DNA from: Diphasiastrum complanatum
Lineage: Eukaryota; Streptophyta; Lycopodiopsida; Lycopodiales; Lycopodiaceae
Assembly: GCA_029204225.1 (NCBI GenBank)
Contig: CM055110.1
Coordinates: 48,336,921-48,400,920 of the forward strand
Direction: 5' to 3'
Length of the DNA stretch: 64,000 nt
Position numbers and translations under genes: made by a program. A model generated the notes under the pieces. That model made no database searches. It was not told where the DNA came from and worked only from the letters and a program-made list of their open reading frames with translations. Positions 1 to 12,379 of the stretch are shown piece by piece; positions within the stretch are counted from its first letter, which is position 1, and each line of letters begins with the position of its first letter.

Positions 1-599
1 AGATACATAAAATCTGTGCTTCTTGCCAAGCTTGCTATTTGTATCAAAATGCTATGGTTTTCCATTGGTAACAAAAAAGCTTTCATGGCATCAAAAAACT
101 TGAAGCGCTTGAATGCGATCATAGGGCATCTATAATGAGTCATGGAGAAAGAAAGAAAGAAAGAAAGCTTTTTATTGATGTCTTTTCCATGCCAAAAGGC
201 ATATAAGACTAAAATGTACATGTCAAGTATGTGGTATCAATGAAAGCGTATAAAACAGCTCCAGAAACAGTAAAGAATGGTATATGCAAATATACTATCT
301 GAGTAATCCAAATTGAACTATGTTGAACGAGATATGAAATAAAGAAATATGTGCTGATATAAATGACAATCTTTTGATATAATGGCATCATAATGTCCTG
401 CTGGGAATGAAGAAGGATGTGAGGTCGGCTACGATAGGAGGTAGAGTCAGAGTGTGCTGCTCTGGAAGGCCGGCTATGAGATGTGTGTCTCCTCATGGTA
501 GGTCGGATAGGTCTGATAGCAACGTGACTCTGCGTAATAATTGTCTCTGATTTGTGTGTATGTGCACGTGTATCATTGTCATAATCGTCGTCATTACCA
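1..599. other. No gene recognised
   Basis: I see no conserved coding sequence here. There is a short GAAA microsatellite near 146-168. The stretch ends where a LINE 3' region begins on the minus strand. Confidence 0.4.
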
Positions 600-2205
600 A
601 TGTTGGCTAACTCTAGATCTGTCCCAGATCATCTTCTCAAGAAGGATGCCATCTGGAGCTTTGAAACTGGGTGACTCCACTGATCCATCTAGCAGGCACT
701 GGAAAATAAAGAGCTCCTAGGACTCGACCTCATCCAAGGAACATGATTGGCAAATCCTCTCGTCTCTCGGAATACCTTGGAACCATCCAATTTCAATCCC
801 AAGCTGGTGTGAAAAATACGAACTGACCAAGTATGAACCTGAGACCATGAGACAGTCCAAAAGCCAAGTAATGTGGCAAAACAAGAACCTTGTTCTATCC
901 AACTCTAAGAAATGATTTTGATAATAGTCGGGTTTGACCTATAACTGGCCCTACCAGACTCGATCAAGATATGCTCTATATATAAAACGTCCAATAAACT
1001 AGTGAGTACCCAAAGGGAGGTAAATGCCAAATGTCTCAAGGAGTTGAGATGCCTGGGAAGACTATCACAACCGATAACCCTAATCATGGAGATGTTGAGA
1101 AGAGGTGAGAGTTGCTTGTCTGTATCTCTGCTCAAAAGCTAGAAACAATTGGACTCGCCGGATACATGTGATAAGCAAGAAGAAGGCTCCAAGCTGTAGA
1201 GGTTGAACTGCAAACTCTACAAGGATAATCTGATGTGGGACATAGGGCTTAGCCCGTGTCATATGTCACAACATAATAGTCTGTAGCCATGAGATGCTAG
1301 CCCAGTTTAATGAGGTGAGACCTATACACCATGCTGCTACTGCATATAAGGCTGTGAGGGTGACAAGTGTATCAAAGGGCTTACAGAGTTACTCAAGGGC
1401 ATCTCGAATGAACTTACGAAAAAAAAATCGCTCTAGCTGGACAAGCGAAGCATGGCCTTCCCAAGTTGAGTAGTAGCTGCCTATCTCATGTTAAATATGG
1501 GAACAATAAAAAGCACCCCTAGATAAGTGTAAGTTGAAAATACCTCCAATGGCTGACCGTCAAAAATAAGTGTTTGTCATTGCATGAAACCCTTGGAAGT
1601 CTTGAAGACCACAAGTTTGTCTTCACAATGTTCACCCCCAACCCCCAAACTCCTTAGTCGAGGAGACTAGAACCACATCATATGCATAGAGACGGATGGC
1701 AATCAACAAATCACCCAATCTACAACCTATATTGCCACACTGCTTGATGCACTCCAACTCCTCAATATACAATCCAAAAAGTGTAGGTGAAAGAGAGCCA
1801 CCTTGCTTCACCCCAATGGTGCTCCAAATTTGCTCAAAAATGCCACTATCATGCCGAAAATAGCCTAGAATTCTCTCATAAACTGCCATGACTGCCAAGA
1901 TCGTATCCATAAAAAAATCCAGATTTTTTAGTCTCTGAATGAGTAAAGAGCATGGACAAAATGAAAGGCCTTCCTGAAGTCCACAAAACAACAGTAGACC
2001 CCTCTCTCCTATGTCTAGCTACCTCAATAAGAGCTCAAAGCGTTAAAATATAACCAATGAAACTTGCCTGGCCCAAAGTGTATAGTCACCTAGTCTCTAC
2101 TTCAATACTTAGTGTTGATAGAATGTTACCATAAAGCTTTGCTATAACATGCCCAATCATAATAGTGCAGTAATTACTAGGATTCACTGTCGAGCTAGTG
2201 TCAAC
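600..2205 (-). pseudogene. LINE (non-LTR) reverse transcriptase and C-terminal region, decayed
   Basis: Read on the minus strand this is the 3' half of a LINE ORF2. The RT palm motif IGVKQGGSLSPTLFGLYIEE lies near 1760-1830. The catalytic box reads RLYAYDVVLVS near 1660-1700, where active copies have YADD, so one catalytic Asp is lost. A thumb-like QPLEVFSTYTYLGVLF follows near 1500-1560, then MTRAKPYVPHQIILVEFAVQ near 1200-1262, and a cysteine motif RDERICQSCS near 740-770 typical of LINE C termini. Several stops and frameshifts separate these blocks, so the copy is dead. The family order (RT, thumb, C-terminal Cys/His region) is kept. The 5' half (endonuclease) is absent, as expected for 5'-truncated insertions; a gypsy fragment starts where RT homology ends. 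Confidence 0.8.
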
Positions 2206-2760
2206 CCTTTTCTCTCAAAGGTTATTGGTCTACCCTTTTGTCTCAATGCTACACCTACCGCAATGCCACTTGCATCCGTCTCTAGGTCAAATGGTTTATG
2301 GGTATCAATAATCTTGAGAACTTGATCTATGGCCACCGCCTCCTTCAAGTTCTCAAAACTGTGATGAACTTCAGCATCCCACCAAATTATACTGTTGTTC
2401 TTTCATAACTGGTCTATTAAAGGAGCAGCTACCCAAGAATAGCTCCTAAAGAACCACCAATAGAGCTTACAGAAGCCCAAAAATGATTGTAATTGGTGTA
2501 TATTGGTAGGCCTCGGCCACTTCTTAACCATAGCCACCTTGGATGGGTCAACCTAAATACCCTCAGTTGTTACTATGTGACCCAAATACTCGAGAAGAGT
2601 CTTACACAACTTGGTCTTCTAAGCATTAGCATACAAGACAAAAACCTGTAACTCGCTAAATGCGATCTGGAGATAAATCTCATGCTCTGCTACCACCTTA
2701 CTATAGACCGGTATATCATCAATTAAATTGATGACAAACTTGCCCATATAGTCATGCAAG
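2206..2760 (-). pseudogene. Ty3/gypsy RT to RNase H fragment
   Basis: On the minus strand the RT active-site region reads FVINLIDDIPVYS near 2690-2735, followed by a LEYLGHIVTTEGI-like segment near 2560-2600 and the connection segment near 2460. The RNase H start FDLETDASGIAVG lies near 2255-2290. Stop codons interrupt the frame. Protease, integrase and LTRs are not attached. The fragment sits between two LINE fragments of opposite orientation. Confidence 0.75.
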
Positions 2761-2784
2761 ACATCGTTCATGGGCTTTTGGATA

Positions 2785-3535
2785 ACATTGTTACCCCCAC
2801 CACCACATTATATGTACCAGAGGCATGGTGTACAGGTGTCACTTCATCATATTGGACCAATATCTCATGCTTGCAGATCCTTACGTTGTCACGTATGATA
2901 CCTGCTAAGCCCTTTATCCCACGTCAGATCATTCTGACTGAGTTTGCAGTCCCACCTACACAGCTTGTTGCTATCTTCTGGCTTATTACATATAAATAGC
3001 GAGTCAGGGCATTTTCCATGGATGGACCTTCCATCAGGCACTCGTGACTACATCAGACCCTTCCCATGTCGATCTTATCTTAGGAGAGCATGGCAGGGCC
3101 AGTTAGGGGTTAAACCCGACTACTATTGGACCCATTTCTTGGAGGATATAGGAGGGTTAAACCCGACTGCTATTGGACCCATTTGTTGGAGGATATAGGA
3201 GGGTTCCCTATTCGACCACGATACTTGGACAAGATTGTCTCATGGTCTGAGATTGCCATTAGGCCAGCTCCGCGTCTCTTCACATCAAGTCGAGATTGAG
3301 ACGCTTCCAGGGTATCCCCCAGGAAGAGAGGATTTGCTAGTTAGATTTGAGGTAGAGTCTGAGGATCACTTCTTATTTAGATGCCTTGTCTATTATGAGA
3401 TCAGAGGAGAATACCACGGCCTCTTCCGAGATGTTCCCTTCACATTGAGATCCGTTGTAGCATATGATGATCCACAATGTGTTGCACTCATGGTCAAAGA
3501 GATGCTTTTATTACGACATGATCTATGGTAGCCAG
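2785..3535 (+). pseudogene. LINE C-terminal fragment, plus strand
   Basis: The plus-strand frame from about 2898 reads MIPAKPFIPRQIILTEFAVP, the same segment as the minus-strand LINE at 1140-1262, so two related LINE 3' ends face each other. After frame breaks, SHGLRLPLGQLRVSSHQ at 3236-3290 and SEDHFLFRCLVYYEIRG near 3358-3410 match the terminal Cys/His region of this LINE type. The frame ends with TAG at 3529-3531. A 40-bp repeat of a 'CTATTGGACCCATTT' block lies at 3123-3185. The piece is non-functional. Confidence 0.7.
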
Positions 3536-3845
3536 CGCTCAGATTTTCAGCCTCCCTAGCAACGACTCAGCAACCCCAAGAACCTGCCAAAATCTCATAG
3601 CAATTCGATAAGCATAGATAAAGTTATGGCCATTTTTTTCACTTCCCACAAAGTCCAATTTTCAAATTTCAGATCTAAAAATCCCAGTTTTAGGGCTCAA
3701 TTTCTCAAGAAAGCTCCCTGCCCACCAGCGATTAGGGCATCAATTTTCCCACTTCCCCCTTAAAAATCCCCCAAGGAAACTAAGAAAATTTGATGTTTTC
3801 TACACTTTCTCTCTGTAGAACGGGGATTTCTCTCTCCAGAATGAG

Positions 3846-4290
3846 GCTCCAATACCAATTGTCACAAGCCTATCTCTCCAAGCTCATGAAACTGAGAAGG
3901 CCAGTGTGTAGAATGAACATCCCAATCGTAGGCAACCTCTATGAGTCTTGCTACCTACTATTCCTGGTGATCAGTCCACCTGGCATGCATGCTGCTTGTG
4001 ACCTGTGAAGAATGAGTGACTCATAAGGTACCACCCCCATGCCCCACCAAAGACCTGTGACCCGCTTGGTCACCCTGGCTACTTGCCGACTAGCATCTTG
4101 TCACTAACGACTAGGATCCCGACAGTCACAATTCACTACATCTCTGACAGGCAGTCACAACGGGTCACTGCTTGTGATGCACCAGTCCCAACTTGGGACA
4201 GATGTGCACTCCGATCACCAACCATCGCCAATACTTGGCCTGCATCTGGTAGCCGGCTCTGCCGAGGTCATGCTAGTGCCAAGACTGGTC
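3846..4290 (-). mobile_element. LTR relic with degenerate tRNA-Met primer-binding site
   Basis: On the minus strand the sequence ...TTGTGACA at 3860 is followed by two bases and TGGTATTGGAGC (3857-3846). This matches the initiator tRNA-Met primer site TGGTATCAGAGC at 10 of 12 bases. That arrangement marks the 3' end of a 5' LTR, which would extend to higher coordinates. A related stretch (shared 'CCACCCCCAT...GGTCACCCTG' order) occurs at about 49970-50160. The distal LTR boundary was not found. Confidence 0.4.
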
Positions 4291-5134
4291 TCTAATAGTG
4301 GCTATCCAAAAATTAAAAATCACTCACATATTTGGAGCTACTTTCATAACATTTAATTGGAATTTTTACACATTTTGATTGTTGCTTAAATGAGAACATG
4401 TTCAAGGATGCCTTGGGTCACTATTCATCAGATTATCCATAGATTTTAGCTTTATCACACTTTTGGATCCACTCTTGACCATCATGTTAGTACATTCTAG
4501 TGGTTGTCCCAAACTAGAATCTATACATCAATTTCCATCATGGTGACATAAGATTTGAGGCTCACTTTGCCTTCTACACATTCCTAGTCATTGCTACAGC
4601 ATAACCCTTGTTATTATCATATATGCATGCTATAATTTTATGAACATACCAAAATTTCATCATGGTACACCCTAGAGAGTTGCTAGATTTTCCATAAGAC
4701 TATTTAGTGCAACAACATGATCAACTGATGTCAGTGTTCCATCTTTATGTTATTCACCACTTTTTAGTGACTCATCTCTTATTCGCTACTATATTATCTT
4801 TACTTCAGTTGCCAATTTTCGATGACTTTGTTATCTCTAGTTGTTGCTTCTTTGTTGTCCATTCCAGCGTTGTTTATTATTCTCTCCACCATTTCAACCA
4901 TGATGGGGATAGTCCTATTTGAATAAATCCAAGAAGTTGACAAGACATAGAAATTTGTAAGTACATTCTTAAAATAAAAATAAATAAACCATAAAAAATA
5001 AAAATTCTTCCATAAGCTCTTACTGAAACCATGCATGATAATGCTTCTTTATCAACGTTAATGACTTGGAATGTTCCCCACTAGAATGAAAAATCTAGCC
5101 AACGTATTATTCAAATTACGCTTAATTGTCTTAC
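4291..5134. other. No gene recognised
   Basis: AT-rich sequence without recognised coding or terminal repeats. Short open frames here have no features of a protein family. It directly follows, on the minus strand, the donor site of the cyclic-nucleotide-binding exon at 5135-5282 and is probably intron. Confidence 0.4.
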
Positions 5135-5282
5135 CTTAACAGTTGCCGCACGTGGAGCATTGTATAAAAGTGCAAGCTCCCCAAAGCTGTCTCCTGCAGT
5201 GTAACGTTTCACCATTTCTTGATCGCTTTTGCCAGGTTGACCAATCCAAACTTCACACTCTCCATCCTGCCTAGCACCATTT
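5135..5282 (-). CDS. Exon of PKA regulatory-subunit-like cyclic-nucleotide-binding protein (phosphate-binding cassette)
   Basis: On the minus strand an acceptor (TTTTGTAG) precedes a 148-base open exon that ends at a consensus donor (AAG|GTAAGA). It encodes 49 complete residues after one leading base, with no stops. The last part, FGELALLYNAPRAATVK, is the phosphate-binding cassette of cAMP/cGMP-binding domains of the PKA-R/PKG type. The Glu that contacts the ribose and the Arg that contacts the cyclic phosphate are present, and the residue after that Arg is Ala, as in cAMP-selective sites (PKG-type sites usually have Thr). Preceding strands read ECEVWIGQPGKSDQEMVKRY. This completes the domain begun by the exons at 28173-28262 and 28564-28659. 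The one-base leading phase does not follow directly from the phase-0 end of the 28173 exon, so a short exon is missing between them. Downstream exons (second domain or kinase) are outside the window. Confidence 0.82.
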
Positions 5283-5299
5283 CTACAAAAGGATCAGTG

Positions 5300-5465
5300 A
5301 TTTGGTAGAAGCCTAACAACAACCGACCAAGAAAAAGATAAAGCTTTTGAAGTAATGGTTGTTACGAACTATGTCAAAAATAGACTCTTTGAGATCTCTC
5401 CAACAAGCATGTAGATCTTTGCAAACAATTGGCATGATAGTATCAAAGTTGAATACTCGGTTCAT
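5300..5465 (-). other. Coding-like stretch of unknown identity
   Basis: The minus strand is open for about 55 codons just upstream of the cyclic-nucleotide-binding exon (contains IVCKDLHACWRDLKESIFDI), ending at a TAG. The residue pattern looks protein-like, but I recognise no family and no clear splice sites. It could be an exon of the same gene, a fragment of another element, or chance. Confidence 0.2.
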
Positions 5466-8400
5466 CTACATTATGTGCAATAAATACATCAAAATTAGAT
5501 GAAAATCACAATTAAAACAATAATGGGAGGATAGTGAGTTATGTCCACCTAGTACCACCAAAGGTTTACATCTCTCTTAGTGCAAGAAATTAGAGAGAGA
5601 GAGATTCATGTGCTTAATAGCCCCCAAAAAATATAGATTAGGCAATTGCAAGCATTTGCAAATGACACATTCTAGAAGGAAAATTGGGATCAGCTCTATT
5701 CTTAGTTAGCTGGAAGCAAAATCGGATCGCCATTCAAAAGGTTAGTTAGGAGATGGAAGCAATATGCAACGTCTTGTGGAGGGAGCCAGTAGACACAAAG
5801 GTAGTGGATATTATTTTGGAGGAAATATTTATAGAACCAAGAGCTTAAATAAGCATATGAAAATTTTCAACCTCAGTGTCCACTAGATTGGATAAGGCAA
5901 ACTTTTTTAAGTGACCACACTCAATCACCTCTTTAGGCTTGAAGAAGCCATTGGAATAGTGGAGAATATCTCTATGTTAGTGGCCACTTTGTTTTAAATT
6001 AGAAACTTGTTGTGTAACATAAGAGAGGCCATCTATGAGGCACATAGGTCATTATTGATAAACACCACAAGTTTGTTCAATTTAAAAGGACAACACATGT
6101 AAAGAATAAATTCTTTATATACCAAGATGGGCAGTTGGTGTTCTTGAGAGGACCCCTTAGCATTTAGCATAGGGATCTTAGGTTCTCGTAATGCTTTAAG
6201 AATCCATCTACTCTGCATATAAATTGAATCCAGTTTTGTGCACATATTCACAATTCATCAATACTGTCAGTTCTCAAAATTCATCCAATATGTGGTGATA
6301 TCCTCTTCTTCTTGAAGACACATGAGCATAAAGAGAGGCCTTCACCCAACCTTTGTATCTTCCTGGATTTCAATTGTGCTTACATTAGAACAATGGATAG
6401 GATTGAGAGCATTCTAGAAATTCAACATTTTGGATGGTTTAAACTTTTCAAATATGAAATGATGCTCCTTGAGACAACTCTAGACAAAGTTCCTTGCAAA
6501 GTTCGGAAAGAAGCAAAAGGAAAAATAAAAGGGAAACTCAAAGATAGTGGGAGAGCAGTTGACCCTTCTCATAAGACTAACATAGAATCAACACTTTGCA
6601 CTTACTTTCTGAAATGCCAAGAAAGAAAACACCTAGTCATTAGGGCCCTTTTTGGACTCAAAAAGGGCCTCTTCACTAATAATAATTAGTGTTAATGACG
6701 ACACGTGTCCCAATAAAATATTGACAACTGAGAGGGAATGGTCCATTTTTGCAAGTTCTTGGCATGTTCGATTGGTTTTAATGTATTGGAGCTACAGTGT
6801 CTATATCACTTGTATCTTTCTCATTGCTATGATCTAGCATCTTCTTGCTAGGTAGAGCACCCCAACAATGCTTATTTCTTGCTCATGTCATCATGTATTG
6901 AATTCTTATTTTCCTATGGCACATAGGCTACTAGTATGCGACTAAGCCTGTGATCAAACATTGACTGTTTCTAAGCTAGTCTTTTGATAGTGACAAGATG
7001 TGAAATATCTCACTTATGTGTCAGCCACCAAGAGTGCCCTTTACATGCATAGTAGTCAACCAAACCTTCTTGAAATCGCTTTGATACCATGGTTCCTCTT
7101 AAAAGATAGGTCCGAAACTTAGCTTACCAATTTTCCAACACATAGGCATCAAGCAAACCAGATATAGAGTTGTACCTAATCCTTAACATCGTCGACAATT
7201 GATGTCTCATGAGTATCTTCACATATAACTAGAACATGGACTTACCTAGGATCATAAGGAATAGTAGAAACCGGTGATGTTGATGTAGCTATTGTAGACA
7301 TAGGCCATGTACATGAAAGAAACAATGTAATAACATCAACTTAGCATTCATCCTAGTAGCAATATCCTCTTTAGAAGGATATATGGATGTTGTATATGTA
7401 GAAGGCATGATGATGCACAAAAACATTGTTCTTTTGAGCTATATTTGGCTCACCCAAATCATTGATAGCGAAGTTCCTGTCACTACAAAAAAATGACTAA
7501 TCATTGAAGATAAGTTGTAAGGTAGATCATGGCCCCAGGGGCCTGATGATAGTGTACATGCAATCACTTGTAGATGAAGAGAGCTTGTTTCAAAGAAACA
7601 CTTGTGGATAGATCTAGATGTAGCAATAACTCCGCAATATTCACTTGTTATTGGCACAACGTGGCTTGTTGATAAGAGGACATGAATCATTGAAAGGAGG
7701 GCCAATTGGTAGAGAATAATGTTGAAGAAGATATCAATGCCTTGTAATAGAAAAAGAAGAGAAATATCACGACAACAAGTCAAATGGTATTGTCCGTTAA
7801 TGTCCATGACAATATGCAGTATCAACAAACCTTGCATCCGAAATATTGATTTACCTAGCATTTGGATGTCAAACTAACAAGTTGTAAAGTGCAGTACAAG
7901 TGTCTTATAAAAAAAAACTAAAATATTAAGTGTCAAAATCAATAAAAAGTGGAAAAATGAACGTCTACAGTAGCAAGAAAAACAACTATTCTATCATATC
8001 GTGGAAACCACGCTAAAAAATTCAAAAAAGATGAAGTGCTAAAATTGAGGAATTCGGAACATGGAAATTGAACTTCTACATATTCAAGTCATGATTTCTA
8101 TAGTGCAACTAGAGTGATCTGAGGTAGAAGATCAAGAATGTAGAAAGAATCAATACAAGGTCTCAAACTAGTTAAAGTGATATAATAGCCTAAAAGGGTG
8201 TTTCTATAACGAGAGTTACATATGGGATGAAATAAATATGTAAGAAACATTGTCCAGACATATTACAAAACAAAGAGTGAATTTTTTTACGTGATTAATT
8301 ATCAAATTTTTCTTCAAATGCTTTTCCAAGCCTTACGTATGAGATGTGATACAATATGTTCGTATGAATGAAACGAAATATACACTACCAAAATGTACAA

Positions 8401-8526
8401 AATGAGTATCAATGCTCTATAGTAACTTGACTTCCGCAAATTAGATTCACGAATTGTAAAGTGCATTTAAAATATCTTACTATAGGAAAAATCGCAATCC
8501 AAGTTTTTTTTATAACAAAAAAAAAA
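5466..8526. other. Intronic sequence, no gene recognised
   Basis: Open frames of 120-140 codons occur (plus 6312-6689, minus 7439-7861), but neither shows a motif, composition or splice context that I can support. The stretch lies inside the inferred long intron of the cyclic-nucleotide-binding gene. No terminal repeats of a mobile element were recognised. Confidence 0.35.
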
Positions 8527-8534
8527 GTATGAAA

Positions 8535-9530
8535 CATAGTTGCACCACGATTCTAAATCGCGGTCAGAATCAGGATTCTGAAAAAACCAGAATCGTGCAG
8601 AATCATTTTTTTTTTGAAGTTTTTTTTAGGCAATATGGGTATCAGATGAAAGCTCTAATTAAGAGCATTATTACTGTGTAGTTTGCCGACTGTTTCGGGT
8701 GCAAGATGGTCCAATTCAGGTGCATTAATCCTATTATGATTGACAACAAAATTTAGTGTAGACAAGAAACAATGAACATGAATCTGAAATTTTGATTATA
8801 ATAAAGCAAGTACATATGATGGTGCTATCCAACCATGCACCCTGGAGAAGGGCTTCAATGGCGATCTAAAATAGACTATGGATGACTGATCTACACAATA
8901 ACAGAATGCTCCAACTACTAATGAATGCCTCACAATGTGGTAGTTATATAGTAACGACCACCATCTTGGAGAGCGAACAGCCAAAGGACCAAGGGGATGC
9001 GAAACACCAAAAAGTGTGTTTTCGCTCAGGAAGTTGTAAGGCCAAATCATGAAGGGCCTTACCGTCGGGGCTGGGGTCAACTGGCAGCCCCCGGACTTGC
9101 CACTGGGGGGCTAGCGCCCCACGGACCCCCTGTTTCTCGGGGGGCTACCACCCCCCGAACCTCTTGGCACTTCCTGCTATATAGACATTGTAATCTAGCC
9201 ATCTCCTAATCTTCATGCTCTCACAGTAGACCCCATACTAACAACCGTGCTCAATAATGGCTTCTCCTCATAACGGGTGCCTTACAGATTTGAGCTCACG
9301 GTTAACTAGTGACTACTAAACTGAGAGGTGCATTATTTAGTTATGTCTAACAAATCCATGTTGGGTTCTGCCAAGGACTTTTATCTGTTTGTGCCCTATC
9401 TACTGCACTTATAGGAGGCAAAACGCTGGTTTGACCATTGCACAGCCATAAGCTATTTTTCAAAAAAAAAAAAGATAATTTTCTTTTTTTTACGATTTTG
9501 GGTTCAGAATCGCGAATCGCTGCAACTATG
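8535..9530. mobile_element. Non-autonomous hAT-type DNA transposon (996 bp) with 8-bp target duplication
   Basis: The element begins CATAGTTGCA at 8535 and ends TGCAACTATG at 9530, a perfect 10-bp inverted repeat. Similarity continues inward (ACGATTCTaaATCGCG on the left against the complement of CGCGAATCG on the right). It is flanked by the identical 8-base sequence GTATGAAA at 8527-8534 and 9531-9538. An 8-bp duplication is characteristic of hAT transposases. No transposase frame is present, so it would depend on an enzyme in trans. The interior has a GC-rich block (9070-9175) with runs of G and C that can fold back, unlike the AT-rich flanks. It lies in the long intron of the cyclic-nucleotide-binding gene. 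Confidence 0.85.
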
Positions 9531-9538
9531 GTATGAAA

Positions 9539-12379
9539 TAACAACGTGCTTGAAACTACTAAAAATTGGAAAGACTTTCATATGAAATACAAGCATTATG
9601 TAAGATAGGAAATACAATTATATAAATATTTCCAAAAAAATCCATAAAAAGGTACAAAGGTGAAAAAACACATAAAAAATTGCAAAAAATGGATAGTGTA
9701 AATTGTGGATTCTATAATTGTAGCAGATAAAGATTGTGGATGCATCGTTGGAGTTGTTTGTGGAAGTGAATCTGTTTTGGGACAGTAAAAACAATTTATC
9801 ATCTTTTCCTGTTCATTTTGCTGGTTACAGTGAATGACTGAGTGAAAAACAGATATGATAAGTTGAAGCTTCTAAAACCTCTATTGCTCTGCCAAAGCCC
9901 GTCTGACAGCCATGTGCTACTTTGAATCTGTATTTCAGATTTTGAATTGCATGAAATGGATTGCTGTTAGATCACATCCAGAGTTGGTAGATGAATCTGG
10001 ATGACACCTCCAACAGAATTCATCATGCATCCTTCTCTTGTTTTCCCATGAGAGTGGTGATCCTGTACACACAAGTTGAAGGAATGAAACGTGGGAGGGA
10101 TATGAGACTGAACGCAGCTAGCATCCGATTGACAGCCATGGGTGAAGTTTGCCAAGTCGTGGGTACTTCTGAGCTGCTGCAGATTTGATGCATTGCAGCG
10201 ATGGTAGCGTTAGAAGTGGAAGTCATTGATCTGGAACTGCGATGGGTGCAGGTTTGAAGCGAGCTGTAGGGATGCATGCTTGTTGGCGTGCTTTTGAAAA
10301 CCCCAAATGATCTGAGGCTAATCGCGCTGTGGGAAGTGTTGATTGTCTGTTGAAGGAGCCGATGAGTGTTACTCCATCTCATATTCTGGTGGTAACCTCT
10401 CGTGTTGTGAAACTTCTCTTTCTCTTTCTCTCTCGCTTGCACCCTCCCTCTAGGTGTTTGCCTTTGCATGGTTTTTTTTGTTGCTTATAGTTGATTTGGT
10501 GCATGTTACCCATAGGTCAGCAATTTGAAAAGTTGCATGAATGTCCAATTGATGTTTTGTGTGCTAGTGGACTGAGGTTTTCGGAAGGGCTTCACATTAT
10601 GTAACTATGTAGTTGGTTTCAAAAGTGGGTTAACTCGTTAAATTAAGTTACTAGCACCCAGCTTGAGGAATTCCGGTTGCTTGGTGCAAGGATGTCAATG
10701 CTATAACCTTGATTTTTGTTATTACGTCCTTGGAGGGTAGAAGGAATATGGTTTTTTTCTTCTCCATGGACGATTTGCCTGTATTAGGCCTTATCAACTT
10801 AGCATTAGGGTTTTTAACTTTGGTGTTGTACATCAATAGTTATTTGTAAGCCCAATTTTTTGGAGAACTTGGTATCGTTGTTTTATCGGTCTAAATTTTT
10901 GTTAAACCGATCTTGACTAAATGATGGTAGCGGTTTAGTTCACCAAGCTAGTGCCTTGTAAGTGGATATATCAATTTCCTGGTATTGTGCTATTCACCCA
11001 CTTAACTCTGGAGTTTGGGTACTCCCTTTAAATTGAGTTAATTGATATTTTCGGTTCTTCCTTGTTTTGGACTTGGTGGTGCATCGTTAGACTTATCTTA
11101 AATGATTTTGATCTTTAAGATATAGAGCAAGCTAAAAGCTTTTGAGATACTTGTTGAAAGTGAATAAATGGAATAAAGGTCATAATTTTTGGAGGTAACT
11201 ATATATTCAATAAAAAATTTGTGTACTGAATATAGTAAAGGGTACCCAGATCCAAATTTTAATGATTTTCCATTGGTTTCAGGCAACTTTAATGAAGTAA
11301 TACTTAGGCTAGAGTAGTCAAAAGGGTAGTAACCTAGCATTTACTAGTGTCATAAAAATTTTCGGTGCCTTCGCTAATGAATTTTTTTGGGTAACCAAAA
11401 AATCTAAGGGAGAAAGAAAATGAGACACCTGCGTAGGTAGTGTTGTGTAATTTGGATTGGTTAATAATCCCTTTATGGAAATTGCATAGCACCGGTTTTT
11501 TGAATTCATTAAGTTGAATTTATTTTAAATATCTATAGGACCATGAGTTGACCCTATTTGTTATTGGAAATTGTGTTAAGGAATGAGAATGACACTTGGT
11601 TCACATTTGTACTATAAAGAGCCTTATTCCTTAGAGTTGGAACTCTCAGATGGTAGGAATTTAGAAATGATACTACCAACTGTATGGGTTGTTTATGTGA
11701 TGATAAAGCCATGTGCAGATTCTTGTTAAATCACAATTTTATAAATGGGTTATTGTTATCCATTAGGAACAGATCTGGGGGTACTCTAGTACTTGATGGA
11801 ATAGATATGTGCATATCTGGTAATGGAAATCCAAATAGAGTTTTTAGATCTTTGGATTATCGGATAGTGTGGTTATTAATCTTCTTAAAGATCAAATCCT
11901 ATACTTGGATATAGGATGGTTAGATAATCTTTTTGATTCTATGTTGAGCAGATCTAAAAGCAAAGAACTTTCTTGGAGGAAAAACTGTTGGTATGGGACA
12001 TCAGTGATTTCAAAGGGAAATTCTTGTGCGAGAATGATCTGTGGACCAATGGTTAGTTTTTACATTATTTGTGTGCTAACAATTGAAACCATTGGTTAAA
12101 CCTATTTAGGGTATTTGGAGAGGTTATGAGATATAGATCCGGATCCCTGAATGGTATCTCATAACTTTCAAATTGGAAGCCCTTAAAAGCTATTTCTCTT
12201 TTGATTTAAACCTCTACTTTAACAAACCAATCCTTCAACTTTCACATTTACCCAGAAAATCATTATCCATAGTCTGATTTCAAAGATCAAATAGGTACTT
12301 AGAGATGGAAGAATTTTCAGATTGTTTATCTCTGCTATGAAGTACTATATATGCTTCTAGAAGAACACTAGCGATAAAT
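9539..12379. other. Intronic sequence, no gene established
   Basis: No conserved gene was recognised. A 148-codon minus frame (10023-10469) is rich in Ser, Thr and Arg and looks like low-complexity read-through. Two overlapping plus frames at 11684-11914 and 11869-12099 look more protein-like and could be one frameshifted fragment, but I cannot name a family. Confidence 0.3.

Noticed and set aside
6312-6689. 125-codon plus frame as a gene
   Set aside because: No family, no promoter or splice context, inside a repeat-rich intron.
7439-7861. 140-codon minus frame as a membrane protein gene
   Set aside because: Hydrophobic stretches are expected from AT-rich DNA; nothing conserved recognised.
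10023-10469. 148-codon minus frame as a gene
   Set aside because: Low-complexity Ser/Thr/Arg composition, no motif and no splice or conservation support.
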